From positions 1-48,411 of the forward strand of contig JAUNLQ010000009.1 in assembly GCA_030532225.1 (NCBI GenBank): a stretch of DNA of 48,411 nt. Reading direction: 5' to 3'. Shown here piece after piece: positions 11,240 through 20,494 of the stretch. Below the pieces are notes generated by a model. The model was given only the letters and a program-made list of their open reading frames with translations. It made no database searches and was not told the origin of the DNA. How positions within the stretch are numbered: the stretch's first letter is position 1; the number at the start of each line of letters is the position of its first letter. A program made the translations under genes and the position numbers. Source of the stretch: Bacillota bacterium. GTDB lineage: Bacteria > Bacillota > Clostridia > Tissierellales > Peptoniphilaceae.

Positions 11240-12763
11240 TTAGTTTTCGTAAATGAATAATAGTGTAGATAATTTTCTTCCAGGATTTGTTATAGTTTTG
11301 CCGTTGAAATAAAGGGCTGAAGATGCTCCCCCATCTAGGTTAGTTGCAGATACACAGCCTAGAGCTTTCATGGCCTTGGCCAAATCTGCTATTGTAGCCT
11401 TTGTAGTCACTATAACTACACTACCATCTTCTTTTACTCCAATTGCAGACCTTTGGGCGTTTTGAGTAGAAATTTTACTTTCATAACCACCCTTGTTAGC
11501 TGCAGAAACATCTACTCCGTCTTTTAATAAAATAGGTCCAGCACAAATCATTTCTTTAACTCTTTGGCCATCTAGTTCTGGCTCTTTGAAGGCAACTTCT
11601 GTAGTGATTGCCAAACCTGTTTGGAACATTCTATCTATATAACCATCACCAACTGCATCTGGTCCAAGATAAATAATATAGCCATTGCTAGGAATTAAAA
11701 CTTTTCCATCTACAGGTCCAACAGATGAAATAACTCCGTCTTTTACAACAACAGCATTTCCACCTTTTACATCTACAGATGGGCCATAATAAGGTGAGAA
11801 TATATAAATTCCAGTAGAATCGTTGGCTGGTGTGTTTTTATACCAAACTGAAAAAGATTTTCCAGCTGAAGTTGTTCCATTAATAAGTAAAGAAGAATTT
11901 GCAATAACTCCCCTTCTGCCTGATTCAGTAACATAAAAACCTGCATCATTGCCAACTAATTTTAAAACTTCATAGTTAGAAATAATTGTACTATAAGGTT
12001 CCAGTGTATTATAAGCATCAAAATAATTTCCATTTACAGCAGCCTTTGGATTGTATCTAGAGATTATAGAAGAAAAAGCTTCAGTACCATGTAGGCTGTC
12101 ATTGGCCCTTACAACTCTAAAGCCAATGTTACTAGCATTAGGAACAGTCAAAACATTTAGACTAAGACCTGCTGCCTTTTCATTTGAATAAGTAATAGCT
12201 GCCTTATTAGTTTCTACTTCTGCCTTAGGCTCTTCTTTTACTACTTCTTTTTCAGCTTCAGCTTCCTTATATTCTTCATTAGAATTTACTACAATTTCTT
12301 CTTTTTCAACATTATAGTCAACTCCAAAATTTAAAGCCTTGCCTAGGTCTCTAAGTTTAAAATAGTTATTGTCATTAATTAAATAAACTGTAAGGTCAAT
12401 TTCTTGGCCATCTAAAATTATAGATTGGCTACTTGCAATTGCCTTTGCACTTTTAACTTCAATTGGTACTAAATCATTATTAAGTACTTGGTAGGCCTTG
12501 TTACTTTCAATTACTACTGAGTTCTTCTCTTGGTCATAAGAAACATTAAACTTAGCAGGAGTATTAGTAAGTAAAGCTGCCATATCTCTCAACTTAAAGT
12601 AATTGTTACCTTCAATCAAAAAAGCATTAGCTTCAACTTCTTTTCCATCTAGGCTCATTGATTGGTTAGTTTTCATTGCTGGAAGGTCTTTTGCATAAAT
12701 ATTACTAGGACTAAAAATTAAAAAAGCCAGCAAAATCAACAACATCGTTCTGAATTTTTTCAT
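11240..12763 (-). CDS. Secreted NAGPA-domain protein with copper-amine-oxidase-like N-terminal domains
   Basis: Starts at the ATG at 12763 after GGAGGT (507 aa). A signal peptide of about 24 residues is followed by two copper-amine-oxidase N-terminal-like repeats (about 28-85 and 90-165), marked by the paired phrases NNYFKLRDMAALL and NNYFKLRDLGKAL. These repeats are usually wall- or glycan-associated in Firmicutes. After an acidic linker (EEYKEAEAEKEVVKEEPKAE) comes a NAGPA domain with AAVNGNYFD and NLDGGASSALYFNG. It differs from its convergent neighbour in N-terminal architecture, so this is a pair of related catalytic cores, not a recent tandem copy. Confidence 0.83.
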   Translation of the reverse strand: MKKFRTMLLILLAFLIFSPSNIYAKDLPAMKTNQSMSLDGKEVEANAFLIEGNNYFKLRDMAALLTNTPAKFNVSYDQEKNSVVIESNKAYQVLNNDLVPIEVKSAKAIASSQSIILDGQEIDLTVYLINDNNYFKLRDLGKALNFGVDYNVEKEEIVVNSNEEYKEAEAEKEVVKEEPKAEVETNKAAITYSNEKAAGLSLNVLTVPNASNIGFRVVRANDSLHGTEAFSSIISRYNPKAAVNGNYFDAYNTLEPYSTIISNYEVLKLVGNDAGFYVTESGRRGVIANSSLLINGTTSAGKSFSVWYKNTPANDSTGIYIFSPYYGPSVDVKGGNAVVVKDGVISSVGPVDGKVLIPSNGYIIYLGPDAVGDGYIDRMFQTGLAITTEVAFKEPELDGQRVKEMICAGPILLKDGVDVSAANKGGYESKISTQNAQRSAIGVKEDGSVVIVTTKATIADLAKAMKALGCVSATNLDGGASSALYFNGKTITNPGRKLSTLLFIYEN

Positions 12764-12801
12764 AGCTACCTCCAAAAATATATAATAAAATTCTTAAGTT
12801 C

Positions 12802-12807
12802 ATTATA
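12802..12807 (-). promoter_or_regulatory. Extended -10 promoter element upstream of the NAGPA gene
   Basis: Minus strand TGGTATAAT, an extended -10 about 40 bp before the start codon. No good -35 is visible. Confidence 0.45.
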
Positions 12808-12849
12808 CCATAAAATCCACTTTTTTTATGAAATATAAAAATATTAATA

Positions 12850-12866
12850 TACTTTGACGTAAAGTA
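12850..12866. promoter_or_regulatory. Inverted repeat upstream of the NAGPA gene
   Basis: TACTTTGACGTAAAGTA: 6-bp arms around GACGT, about 45-60 bp upstream of the extended -10. Possible operator; no regulator is identified. Confidence 0.3.
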
Positions 12867-12931
12867 AGACCATTTAACTTTCCCTTAATAAATTGAAAAA
12901 ATATCTAAGCCTTAAGCCTACTTACAAAATA

Positions 12932-12957
12932 AAAAACCCCCAAAAAATTTGAGGGTC
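12932..12957 (-). terminator. Intrinsic terminator after the SDR gene
   Basis: Minus strand ACCCTCAAA / TTTGGGGGT stem (one mismatch) running into TTTTTTATTTT. Confidence 0.75.
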
Positions 12958-12968
12958 AAAAATAATTT

Positions 12969-13769
12969 TTATGGTCTTAAACCTAAACCACCTTCTAAGG
13001 TTAGAGTTTCTCCTGTCATATACTTAAAATCTTCTGACGCAAGTTGCACACAAACTCTACCTATACTTTCTTCAGGCTTGCCTAAATATCCAATTGGCGG
13101 AATTTTTACATTCTTTTCATAGGCCTCTGGGTATTGGTCCTTAAAGTTTTCTAAGGCTCTTGTAAAGGCCAGTGGACAGATTACATTAACATTAATGCCA
13201 TCAGCAGCCCATTCTGTTGCAGCTACTCTAGAAAGGCCTCTTATACCTTCTTTAGCAGCAGCATAAGATCCTTGGCCATAGTTTCCAAATAAGCCAGCAC
13301 CTGAAGCGAAGTTAATCACACTTCCCTTGCTTTCTTTCAAATAAGGATAAGCATATTTCATAAAATAAAAAGTACCATATAAACCAGAATAAATAGCCAA
13401 ATTAAAATTATCTGTACTGTGATCAGCTATAGAAACACCAGATGCAGAAGCTTGGGCTAAATTAATCAAAACATCAATTCTAGCAAACTTTTCTATAGTC
13501 TTGTCAATAACATTTTTCACAATAGCTTCATTGTCATTTGAAGCAGAAACATCTGCAGCTACAGGCAAAACTTCAATGCCATATTTTTCTTCTAGTTCGT
13601 TTTTTGCAGCTTCTAGCTTTTCAACATTCCTTCCAGTAATTACAAGATTTGCTCCTTCTTTAGCATAAGCAATAGCAATACCATAACCTATAGAACCAGG
13701 AGAACCATCTTTAAGTTCTGCCTTGCCAGCTCCTGTAATAATTGCAGTTTTTCCTTTTAAAAATCCCAT
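12969..13769 (-). CDS. SDR-family NAD(P)-dependent oxidoreductase
   Basis: Classical short-chain dehydrogenase, 266 aa from the ATG at 13769 (AAGGAGG site; the longer frame starts without one). The cofactor segment TGAGKAELKDGSPGSIGYGIA is longer than the usual TGxxxGxG and recalls the spread motif of FabI-like enoyl reductases. The catalytic set is classical: NFASG serine, then YAAAK. The C-terminus TGETLTLEGGLGLRP is typical of 3-oxoacyl-reductase-like SDRs. The substrate cannot be told. Monocistronic with its own terminator. Confidence 0.85.
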   Translation of the reverse strand: MGFLKGKTAIITGAGKAELKDGSPGSIGYGIAIAYAKEGANLVITGRNVEKLEAAKNELEEKYGIEVLPVAADVSASNDNEAIVKNVIDKTIEKFARIDVLINLAQASASGVSIADHSTDNFNLAIYSGLYGTFYFMKYAYPYLKESKGSVINFASGAGLFGNYGQGSYAAAKEGIRGLSRVAATEWAADGINVNVICPLAFTRALENFKDQYPEAYEKNVKIPPIGYLGKPEESIGRVCVQLASEDFKYMTGETLTLEGGLGLRP

Positions 13770-13876
13770 TTTATCCTCCTTATAAAAATTTAAAATAAAA
13801 TAATATCCATCCATTTTTGAAATGAATTTATCTATATTTAATATACCCTTAAAATTATAAAAAAATTTTTAATATA

Positions 13877-13914
13877 CAAAAACCACCAAATAAGTCAAGC
13901 TTACCTGGTGGTTT
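13877..13914 (-). terminator. Intrinsic terminator after tRNA-Val
   Basis: Minus strand AAACCACCA / TGGTGGTTT 9-bp stem followed by TTTTTG, about 40 bp after the tRNA. Confidence 0.85.
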
Positions 13915-13953
13915 GTTCAAATATTTATCATTATAAGTTTTATAAGTAAATCT

Positions 13954-14029
13954 TGGTGGGAAGTACTGGGATCGAACCAGCGACCTCTACGATGTCAACG
14001 TAGCACTCTCCCGACTGAGCTAACTTCCC
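13954..14029 (-). tRNA. tRNA-Val(GAC)
   Basis: Minus-strand cloverleaf of 76 nt including an encoded CCA. Acceptor GGGAAGT pairs with ACTTCCC, discriminator A. D arm GCTC..GAGT; anticodon stem CTACG/CGTAG with loop TTGACAT, giving anticodon GAC; T arm GCTGG TTCGATC CCAGT. It has its own promoter and terminator. Confidence 0.97.
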
Positions 14030-14042
14030 TTTTCCTTTGAAG

Positions 14043-14071
14043 ATAATACCAAGATTTTTGAAAAAAGTCAA
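14043..14071 (-). promoter_or_regulatory. Predicted tRNA-Val promoter
   Basis: Minus strand TTGACT, 17 bp, TGG-TATTAT (extended -10), placing the transcript start about 7 nt before the tRNA 5' end. Confidence 0.7.
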
Positions 14072-14107
14072 ACTCTTATAAAGCTTATAATATACACAAG
14101 GAATTTT

Positions 14108-15640
14108 CTATCCTCTTCCTAAAAGAGATACAAGTCTTTCAAACATTAAATAAGAATAGTTTTCTTGAACTATTAGCCTATCCCAATCTAGGACTTTTTC
14201 TCCATCCATAATTTCATCTGGAAGTTCTACGCTACCATCTTTTAAACTAATTGTAGGAGAAAATTCAAAGACGTCATCTCTGTGTCTAACAACTAGCTTA
14301 GCATTAGGAGCAATTTCACTAAAATTTTGGCATATTAGAGTTGGTCCTGTTACTGAATTACTGTCTAAAATATAATTTTCAACTTCTTTTAAGTTTCCAT
14401 TATCTCCTAATTCTAACTGTTTCAATCTAAGGCTAGAATTTTTATACTTTGGAACAAATAGATAATACTCTTGACCTATAAGGTCTGGAGCATCAGAATC
14501 ATAGTTTTCAGTAACTGTAACTAACATAGAAGGATCCTTATAAGACATAAAGGCCTCTTGCCAAGGATAAAGACGTTCAAGAACCTTCTGTAAATCCTCT
14601 TCATAGTTAGCATAGCCAAGGAAAATCATAAAGCCCTTATTGTTTTTATCAGCTGGGTCTACTCCTAAGGCTCTTGCCATTTTCACATATTCGTCTAAGT
14701 ATGGTGATGGATTTAAGGCCTTGCCTACTAATTTAGCTGGCCCTTCATAATCTCCTGAATGAGAAGGTGCTAACTTAAAATATGCAACCATTGGGTTACC
14801 AAGTTCATCAATATAGACATGATTTTTTTTGCCAAAAGAATCCCAAAAAGTATCAAGAGCTAGGCCCAGTATGTTTTCCATGTTGTATATAAAAGAATAA
14901 TCTTCTACATTCATGTCATAGCCTCTTCCAAGAATTTCATAGTCTCTAACTATTGAGTCTTCTATTACAGCAAGTACTTGGTCCTTTTCAAGGCCAAAAT
15001 AAGATAGGACTTTTTCATCGCTAATAAAATTTCCATCAGCAAGGGAGAAGTTATATATCTTACTTTTAGTTTCATAGCCTTCCCAAATATTATAGGCAAC
15101 AACATGAACACTTAAAATATCTCTGTCTTCATAAACTGAGAATGAAGCGTTCATACCAAGGTTGTCGTCAGTAAGGTATTCTAAATTTTCCTTATATAGG
15201 TTTATCAAATAAGCACCAAGCTCTTCTATTTCTTTGTTAGCTTTTTTTGCATCTGGACTATCTAAAAGTATCCTAGGCAAATGAAATCCATAGAGGTCTT
15301 TTTGGGCAGTAGCTTTGTGTTCTTTATAATCAAAATTATCCCACAGCTGTCTGTCTTCAACATACTTAGAGGCACTTCCAAGAACAGCCCCTTCAACCAA
15401 AGGTAAATTTTCAACCTGAGCAAATTCTCTCTTAGGCGCTTGAACTTCTTCACTTGTCAATTCATTACTAACTCGTTCCTCTGCTACTTTATTTTCTTGT
15501 CCTTTTTCTTCTTGAACAAGATTAAGCATTGGACCTTGGTCTTTTTCTTGTTCTTGATTAGCAGTATTATTACATCCTACTAATATTAAACTTGTAAGTA
15601 CTAATAATAAAATTATGGATCTTAAAGTTTTCTTTTTCAT
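14108..15640 (-). CDS. Lipoprotein of unknown function
   Basis: 510 aa. A hydrophobic N-terminus ends in the lipobox LVGC (Cys23), then a polar linker rich in Q, N and E, so it should be anchored to the outer face of the membrane. The middle (about 120-260) has alternating beta-like stretches, including YNIWEGYETKSKIYNFSLADG, which resembles the DUF3298/RsiV-like extracellular fold. That link is tentative. No catalytic motif is recognised. AGGAGG precedes the ATG. It is followed by the tRNA gene and appears monocistronic. Confidence 0.7.
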   Translation of the reverse strand: MKKKTLRSIILLLVLTSLILVGCNNTANQEQEKDQGPMLNLVQEEKGQENKVAEERVSNELTSEEVQAPKREFAQVENLPLVEGAVLGSASKYVEDRQLWDNFDYKEHKATAQKDLYGFHLPRILLDSPDAKKANKEIEELGAYLINLYKENLEYLTDDNLGMNASFSVYEDRDILSVHVVAYNIWEGYETKSKIYNFSLADGNFISDEKVLSYFGLEKDQVLAVIEDSIVRDYEILGRGYDMNVEDYSFIYNMENILGLALDTFWDSFGKKNHVYIDELGNPMVAYFKLAPSHSGDYEGPAKLVGKALNPSPYLDEYVKMARALGVDPADKNNKGFMIFLGYANYEEDLQKVLERLYPWQEAFMSYKDPSMLVTVTENYDSDAPDLIGQEYYLFVPKYKNSSLRLKQLELGDNGNLKEVENYILDSNSVTGPTLICQNFSEIAPNAKLVVRHRDDVFEFSPTISLKDGSVELPDEIMDGEKVLDWDRLIVQENYSYLMFERLVSLLGRG

Positions 15641-15678
15641 GGTAACCTCCTACTTATAAAATTTTTTTCTTAATAAAC

Positions 15679-16440
15679 TTACTTTTTTTCTACAAGCTTA
15701 TCTAACAAATACCTGTCCTTGCCTACAGTTTTTCTACCATACTCTATAGCCTCAGTTGGACAATTAGCAATACAGGCACAGCAGTGACTACAATTTCCCT
15801 TCCATTGTGGATATCCGTCCTTATAATCTATGTTATTGAGGACACAGACCTTTTTGCAAAGACCACATTTTATACATTGTTCTGTATAATAAAATTTTTT
15901 ATCCTTCACTATAAATTTGTAAAACAAATTATTTATAAGACTTGATTGGAGAAAACCAAAGACATTGGTCTTGGTCTTAGGAAGGTCTTTGTTTTCTTCA
16001 ATAAATCTTGCCAAGACAAGGAGTTCTTTGTCTGAATTGTTAATAATATTTTTATTTATTTGGTCAGAATCTAAATTAAAAAGCATCAAATAGTTTTCTG
16101 GCATTTTTATACCATAAAGGCCCTTGAAAGTTAGGCCTAGTTTATCAAGGTCTTTTTTTATGTAGTATTCAGCAGCTCCAAAAGAATCTCCATAATTCAT
16201 AAGGACATAAATATAATTAGAGCCTGAAAATTTACAAGTTCTTAAATAGTCAGATAAAAACCTAGGCAATCTCCAGCCATAAGTTGCTGACACTAGTATA
16301 AAGCTCTTGTCAGAATAAAACTCTCCTCTTTTCTTGTCTTTAATATAAGAAAACAAATCTACAACTTGGTCGTCTAAAATCTTTCCTAAATTTTTTGCTA
16401 AATATTTAGTATTTCCAGTAGCTGAAAAATACAAAATCAT
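15679..16440 (-). CDS. EFR1-type flavodoxin/ferredoxin fusion
   Basis: 253-residue electron-transfer protein. The N-terminal flavodoxin-like half begins MILYFSATGNTKYLA, whose SATGNT loop binds the FMN phosphate. The C-terminal half has two 4Fe-4S sets: CIKCGLCKKVC (about 202-212) and CSHCCACIANCP (about 230-241). This order matches the EFR1 family common in anaerobes. Partner enzyme unknown. It has a GGGAGG site and sits 38 bp before the lipoprotein gene, but coexpression is only possible, not shown. Confidence 0.92.
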   Translation of the reverse strand: MILYFSATGNTKYLAKNLGKILDDQVVDLFSYIKDKKRGEFYSDKSFILVSATYGWRLPRFLSDYLRTCKFSGSNYIYVLMNYGDSFGAAEYYIKKDLDKLGLTFKGLYGIKMPENYLMLFNLDSDQINKNIINNSDKELLVLARFIEENKDLPKTKTNVFGFLQSSLINNLFYKFIVKDKKFYYTEQCIKCGLCKKVCVLNNIDYKDGYPQWKGNCSHCCACIANCPTEAIEYGRKTVGKDRYLLDKLVEKK

Positions 16441-16555
16441 ATAATCCTCCCAAAAACCAAATCATAGCATTGACAATTTTATATCTTTATTTTATTATAC
16501 TATATTTTCACTAGGAATTTCTTACATTTATAAAATTTTTTTAAATTATTTTTAA

Positions 16556-16584
16556 GAAAAAAGCTGCCAAAGCAAATTAGCAGC
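16556..16584 (-). terminator. Intrinsic terminator after the GNAT gene
   Basis: Minus strand GCTGC / GCAGC stem with a 12-nt loop followed by TTTTTTC. Confidence 0.7.
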
Positions 16585-16590
16585 AAAACT

Positions 16591-17034
16591 TTAAATTTTT
16601 TCATTTAATTCCATTTTAATATGGGGAATGTCATCTAAAATAAATTCATCAGAAACTTGAACAAAACCCAGTTTTTCATAAAAGCCTTGGGCATATTTTT
16701 GGGCTTCAAGATAAATAATATCAGCAGCAAATATTTCTTTAGCCGCCTTAATTCCCTCTTCCATAATTCGTCTACCAAGTCCAAGTCCCTTGTGAGAAAC
16801 AACAACTCTACCTATGGCCACGTGGTCGCTTTCAACTCCTCTGTCCATCAGGCGAACATAGGCCAGAATTTTCTCTCCATCTTTCAAAAATACATGGATA
16901 GCTTCTTGGTCCAAATCATCTAAGTCAGCATAGGGACAATTTTGTTCCACAACAAAAATATCCACCCTAAGTTTTATGATTCCATAAAGTTCTTCATTTG
17001 ATAGCTCCTGGAATTTTTTTATAAATAATTTCAT
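16591..17034 (-). CDS. GNAT acetyltransferase, ElaA-like
   Basis: 147 aa. KLRVDIFVVEQNCPYADLDDLD near the N-terminus is the ElaA-type signature, and GLGLGRRIMEEGI is the acetyl-CoA loop, followed by AQKYAQGFYEKLGF. Substrate unknown. Monocistronic, with its own terminator. Confidence 0.88.
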   Translation of the reverse strand: MKLFIKKFQELSNEELYGIIKLRVDIFVVEQNCPYADLDDLDQEAIHVFLKDGEKILAYVRLMDRGVESDHVAIGRVVVSHKGLGLGRRIMEEGIKAAKEIFAADIIYLEAQKYAQGFYEKLGFVQVSDEFILDDIPHIKMELNEKI

Positions 17035-17387
17035 TTTTTATCTTCCTCTACTATGTTTAATCTGTAAAAATAAAATATTTTAAGCCTTAAAATCTACTAA
17101 AAGCCATTTGTTGAATTTCAATATATTAATATAATTATACCATTGATTTTTTAAGACAAACATGGACATAAATTAGCTTTCATAGCCTAAACTTATTCTT
17201 TTACCAAAAAATTTTACATAGGCTTAATAGTATTTCTCCATTTATTTAAGTATATTATTTTTAGGCTGACAGTCAGTCAATTAAAGAAGATAAGTTCAAC
17301 AACAAGTGTAAAATTGACTTGGAGTTAAAGGGCCAGCTTAGCTTTAGTGGAAATTTTAGCTTATCTATAAAATTAAGGATGGATAAA
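17035..17387. other. Intergenic region with a possible operator
   Basis: A 350-bp AT-rich gap between divergent genes with no convincing ORF. The frame of the downstream permease extends back to 17319, but that extension has no ribosome site. The only structured element I see is the palindrome at 17264-17278. Confidence 0.6.
17264..17278. promoter_or_regulatory. Palindrome upstream of the ABC exporter operon
   Basis: GGCTGAC-A-GTCAGTC: 7-bp arms with six matches around a central base, part of TAGGCTGACAGTCAGTCAA. It lies just after a TATATTAT box and before the permease, a place and shape common for TetR-family operators. No TetR gene is in the window. Confidence 0.4.
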
Positions 17388-19694
17388 ATGAATTATAAGA
17401 TTTTTCTTAAGGACTTTGAAAAGAACAAGATGATAAATATTTCCATAATAGTTTTTATTATTTTAAGTGCTATTCTCTTGTCTTTTGCAAGTCTAATGTT
17501 TGTTAATCTTTCATCTTCTATAGACAGGTTAATGGACCAAGCCAAGACCCCAGATTTTTTACAAATGCATATGGGACAAATTGACAAGAACAAATTAGAA
17601 AATTTTTCCCAAAATAATAAACTAGTCAAAGATTTTCAAGTTCTGGAATATATAAACATAGATGGAGACAAAATTCTTATTAACAAGCAGAATTTGGATT
17701 ATATGGTAGATGACCTAGGCTTAGTTTTTCAAAGCAAAAATTTTGACTTTCTCTTAGACTTAGACAACAAAATTATTCAAGTTGACCCTGGCCAAGTTTA
17801 TTTGCCTCTAAAGTTTTTAAAAGAAGATATAGCAAAAATTGGAGACCAAGTTCAAATACTAGATAAAAATTTTCTAGTCAAAGGATTTTTTAGAGATTCT
17901 CAAATGAATTCCAATCTTTCAGGCTCTAAGAGAATCTTACTTAGCCATGAAGATTTCTCTGCCTTAAAGGACAAGGGACAAAAAGAATACCTTATAGAAT
18001 TTCTATTACATGACAGAGAAAAAATAAGTCAATTTGAAAATTCCTACTATGAAAATATTGAATACAAAAACGGTCCAACAATTACTTATTCCATGTTCAG
18101 GCTAATTAATGGAATAAATGACGGATTATTTATAGGCTTGTTATTGTTAGCTAGCTTTTTGATTTTAATAATAGCCTTTCTAGCTATTAGATTAATTCTT
18201 CTAGCAAAAATTGAAGATGAATATAGAGAAATTGGCATAATGAAGGCTATTGGACTTAGTAACAAAGAAATAAAGATGACTTATCTTTATAGTTTTATTT
18301 TCATGACTTTAATAGCCTTGGCTGTAGCTTTTGTTTTCTCCCAAGTATTCAAAGATAAACTACTTGCTAATATTTATCTTTATATGGGCAAGGCAGCAGC
18401 AGACCAAAAGGCAGGCATAGTTAGTTTTCTTGGAATTTTCCTGCTTTTCTTTATAATTATATTTTATATTAACAGGATATTATCCACAATAAACAAAATA
18501 AGCCCAATAAAAGCAATAAGACATGGCCAAGGAGCCACATCAAGTTCCCAGAAAAAAAGTTTTTCCCTAAAGAGAAATCCTTTTAATAACATAGACTTTG
18601 GTCTGGCTTTGGCAGAAATTTTTGCTAGAAAAAAACAATATTTTACTATTTTTATTCTTATAGTCATTGCCAGTTTTCTAATGATTATGCCCCAAAATAT
18701 TTCTACTAGCTTTAAAGATCCAAGCTTTATCCAGAATATGGGCATAGGACAATATGACTTGAGCCTAGACCTTGACCAAAATCTTTATGAGAAAGATATA
18801 GAAAAAAAGCTAAATAAAATCTTAGCAGAAGACGAAAATATTTCAAAGTTTAGCCTTATAAAAAACAAGGACATAAAAGTCTTTTTAGAAAATAATGAAC
18901 AGGCCTATATAAAACTAAGTTTTGGAAATCATGAAAAATTTCCAATTAAGTACACAAAAGGTAGGCCTGCAACAACTAACCAAGAAATCGCCCTTTCTAA
19001 CTTGTACCTAAATGATTTAGACTTACAAGTAGGAGACAAAATAAAACTAGAAGATGGAAAAATCTTGGAAATAGTAGGCCAATATTCTGACATTTCCAAA
19101 GGAGGAAAGACAGCCAAGGCTAACTTTTCCCAAGATATTACCAAGGCCAATCTAACTTACTATATAGAATTAAAAGATAAAAACAAAATAGAAAATCTTG
19201 TAGAAAGCTATAGCTCTGCCTTTCCTGAACTTAAAATCATCAGTGCCCAAGCATATATAGACCAGGCTATGGGCCCAATAATTAAACAAATAAACACACT
19301 TTCTTATGGGCTCATAATTGCAAGTTTACTAGTAGTATTTTTAATCAGCTTCTTGTTTTCAAGACTTTTAATTATAAAAGACAAAAGCCAACTTGCTATT
19401 TTAAAAGCCCTAGGTTTTACTAATAAGCAGCTAAGTAAGTCTCTAGCCTATAGATTTTTCTTAATTTCTATTTTGGCAATTATTCTAGGTCTTATACTTT
19501 CCCACTTTTTAGGCAGTGTTTTTGCAGGCTTAATTCTTAGCAGTTTTGGAGGAGGCTTTGTAAGCTTAAATGTAAATCCCCTTTTGTCCTATTTGCTACT
19601 GCCACTGGCAATAATTGCTACTAGCTTGCTAGCCTCTTATATTGCTAGTTGGCAAATTTCAAAAATCAATATTTCTACAGCTATAAAGGAGTAA
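17388..19694 (+). CDS. ABC transporter permease, FtsX/MacB type
   Basis: 768 aa from the ATG at 17388, preceded by AGGATGG; upstream in-frame ATGs are worse placed. The first membrane segment (about 14-38) is followed by an extracellular domain, then a three-helix FtsX core near 245-375 with EIGIMKAIGLSNKEIKM. A second hydrophobic segment, a second extracellular domain and a second FtsX core (LAILKALGFTNKQLSKS) follow. This two-core layout is typical of BceB/YtrF-like and lipoprotein or peptide exporters in Firmicutes. It is paired with the ATPase 5 bp downstream. Substrate unknown. Confidence 0.9.
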   Translation: MNYKIFLKDFEKNKMINISIIVFIILSAILLSFASLMFVNLSSSIDRLMDQAKTPDFLQMHMGQIDKNKLENFSQNNKLVKDFQVLEYINIDGDKILINKQNLDYMVDDLGLVFQSKNFDFLLDLDNKIIQVDPGQVYLPLKFLKEDIAKIGDQVQILDKNFLVKGFFRDSQMNSNLSGSKRILLSHEDFSALKDKGQKEYLIEFLLHDREKISQFENSYYENIEYKNGPTITYSMFRLINGINDGLFIGLLLLASFLILIIAFLAIRLILLAKIEDEYREIGIMKAIGLSNKEIKMTYLYSFIFMTLIALAVAFVFSQVFKDKLLANIYLYMGKAAADQKAGIVSFLGIFLLFFIIIFYINRILSTINKISPIKAIRHGQGATSSSQKKSFSLKRNPFNNIDFGLALAEIFARKKQYFTIFILIVIASFLMIMPQNISTSFKDPSFIQNMGIGQYDLSLDLDQNLYEKDIEKKLNKILAEDENISKFSLIKNKDIKVFLENNEQAYIKLSFGNHEKFPIKYTKGRPATTNQEIALSNLYLNDLDLQVGDKIKLEDGKILEIVGQYSDISKGGKTAKANFSQDITKANLTYYIELKDKNKIENLVESYSSAFPELKIISAQAYIDQAMGPIIKQINTLSYGLIIASLLVVFLISFLFSRLLIIKDKSQLAILKALGFTNKQLSKSLAYRFFLISILAIILGLILSHFLGSVFAGLILSSFGGGFVSLNVNPLLSYLLLPLAIIATSLLASYIASWQISKINISTAIKE

Positions 19695-19699
19695 AATCG

Positions 19700-20440
19700 A
19701 TGGAAGAAATTATCACAGGCAAAAACATTTTTAAATCGTATGAAGAAAACTCTCTTGTTTTAAAAGACATTAATATTTCCATAAAAAAAGGAGAATTTCT
19801 TGTGGTTATGGGTCCTTCTGGATCTGGCAAATCTACCCTCTTGTATGCCCTTTCTACTATGGATACTATAGACCAGGGCCAAATAATTTTTGCAGATGAA
19901 AATATTAGTGACCTAGATGAAGAAGCCTTAGCAACAATAAGAAGAAAACAAATGGGCTTTGTCTTCCAAAATCCAAGCTTTTTGAAAAATTTAAATATAA
20001 TCGATAACATAATTCTTCCAGCCTTAAATGACAAGAGTATAAAAAAAGCAGATCTAAGAAAAAAAGCAAAAAATCTCTTAGAAAAAGTTGGCCTACAAGG
20101 TCTTGGCCAAAGGGAAATTAGCAAAGTCTCTGGAGGTCAGCTCCAAAGAGCAAGTATATGTAGAGCTTTGATTAATGACCCTCTTATAATCTTTGCAGAC
20201 GAACCAACAGGTTCCTTAAATAGCAAAAGTACAGAAGAAATTATAGACCTATTTAATAAAATCAATGACCAAGGAACAACAATAATGCTAGTAAGTCACG
20301 ACCCTAAAGTGGCCCTAAAAAGTCACAGGGTAGTTTTTATGAAAGATGGAAGCCTTGTGGACCAAATACTTTTGTTAGGCCTTAAGGACCAAGACAAGGA
20401 AAAACTCTTGCAAGAAAAAATGAAGGTCTTAGATATTTAA
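19700..20440 (+). CDS. ABC transporter ATP-binding protein (MacB/LolD type)
   Basis: 246 aa. Start chosen at 19700 after AAAGGAG; a longer frame would overlap the permease. Walker A GPSGSGKST, signature SGGQLQRASICRAL, Walker B IIFADEPTGSLNS and the switch MLVSHD are intact. The GSLNSKS sequence after Walker B is characteristic of the MacB/LolD/FtsE branch, matching its FtsX-type partner. Confidence 0.95.
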   Translation: MEEIITGKNIFKSYEENSLVLKDINISIKKGEFLVVMGPSGSGKSTLLYALSTMDTIDQGQIIFADENISDLDEEALATIRRKQMGFVFQNPSFLKNLNIIDNIILPALNDKSIKKADLRKKAKNLLEKVGLQGLGQREISKVSGGQLQRASICRALINDPLIIFADEPTGSLNSKSTEEIIDLFNKINDQGTTIMLVSHDPKVALKSHRVVFMKDGSLVDQILLLGLKDQDKEKLLQEKMKVLDI

Positions 20441-20445
20441 TAAAA

Positions 20446-20490
20446 CAAAAGTTAAGACTCCCAGAAAAAATGGGAGCCCATTTGTTTAAA
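20446..20490. terminator. Intrinsic terminator between convergent genes
   Basis: CTCCCA / TGGGAG stem around GAAAAAA, flanked by AAACAAA and TTTGTTT arms that can extend the hairpin. Confidence 0.65.
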
Positions 20491-20494
20491 ATAT

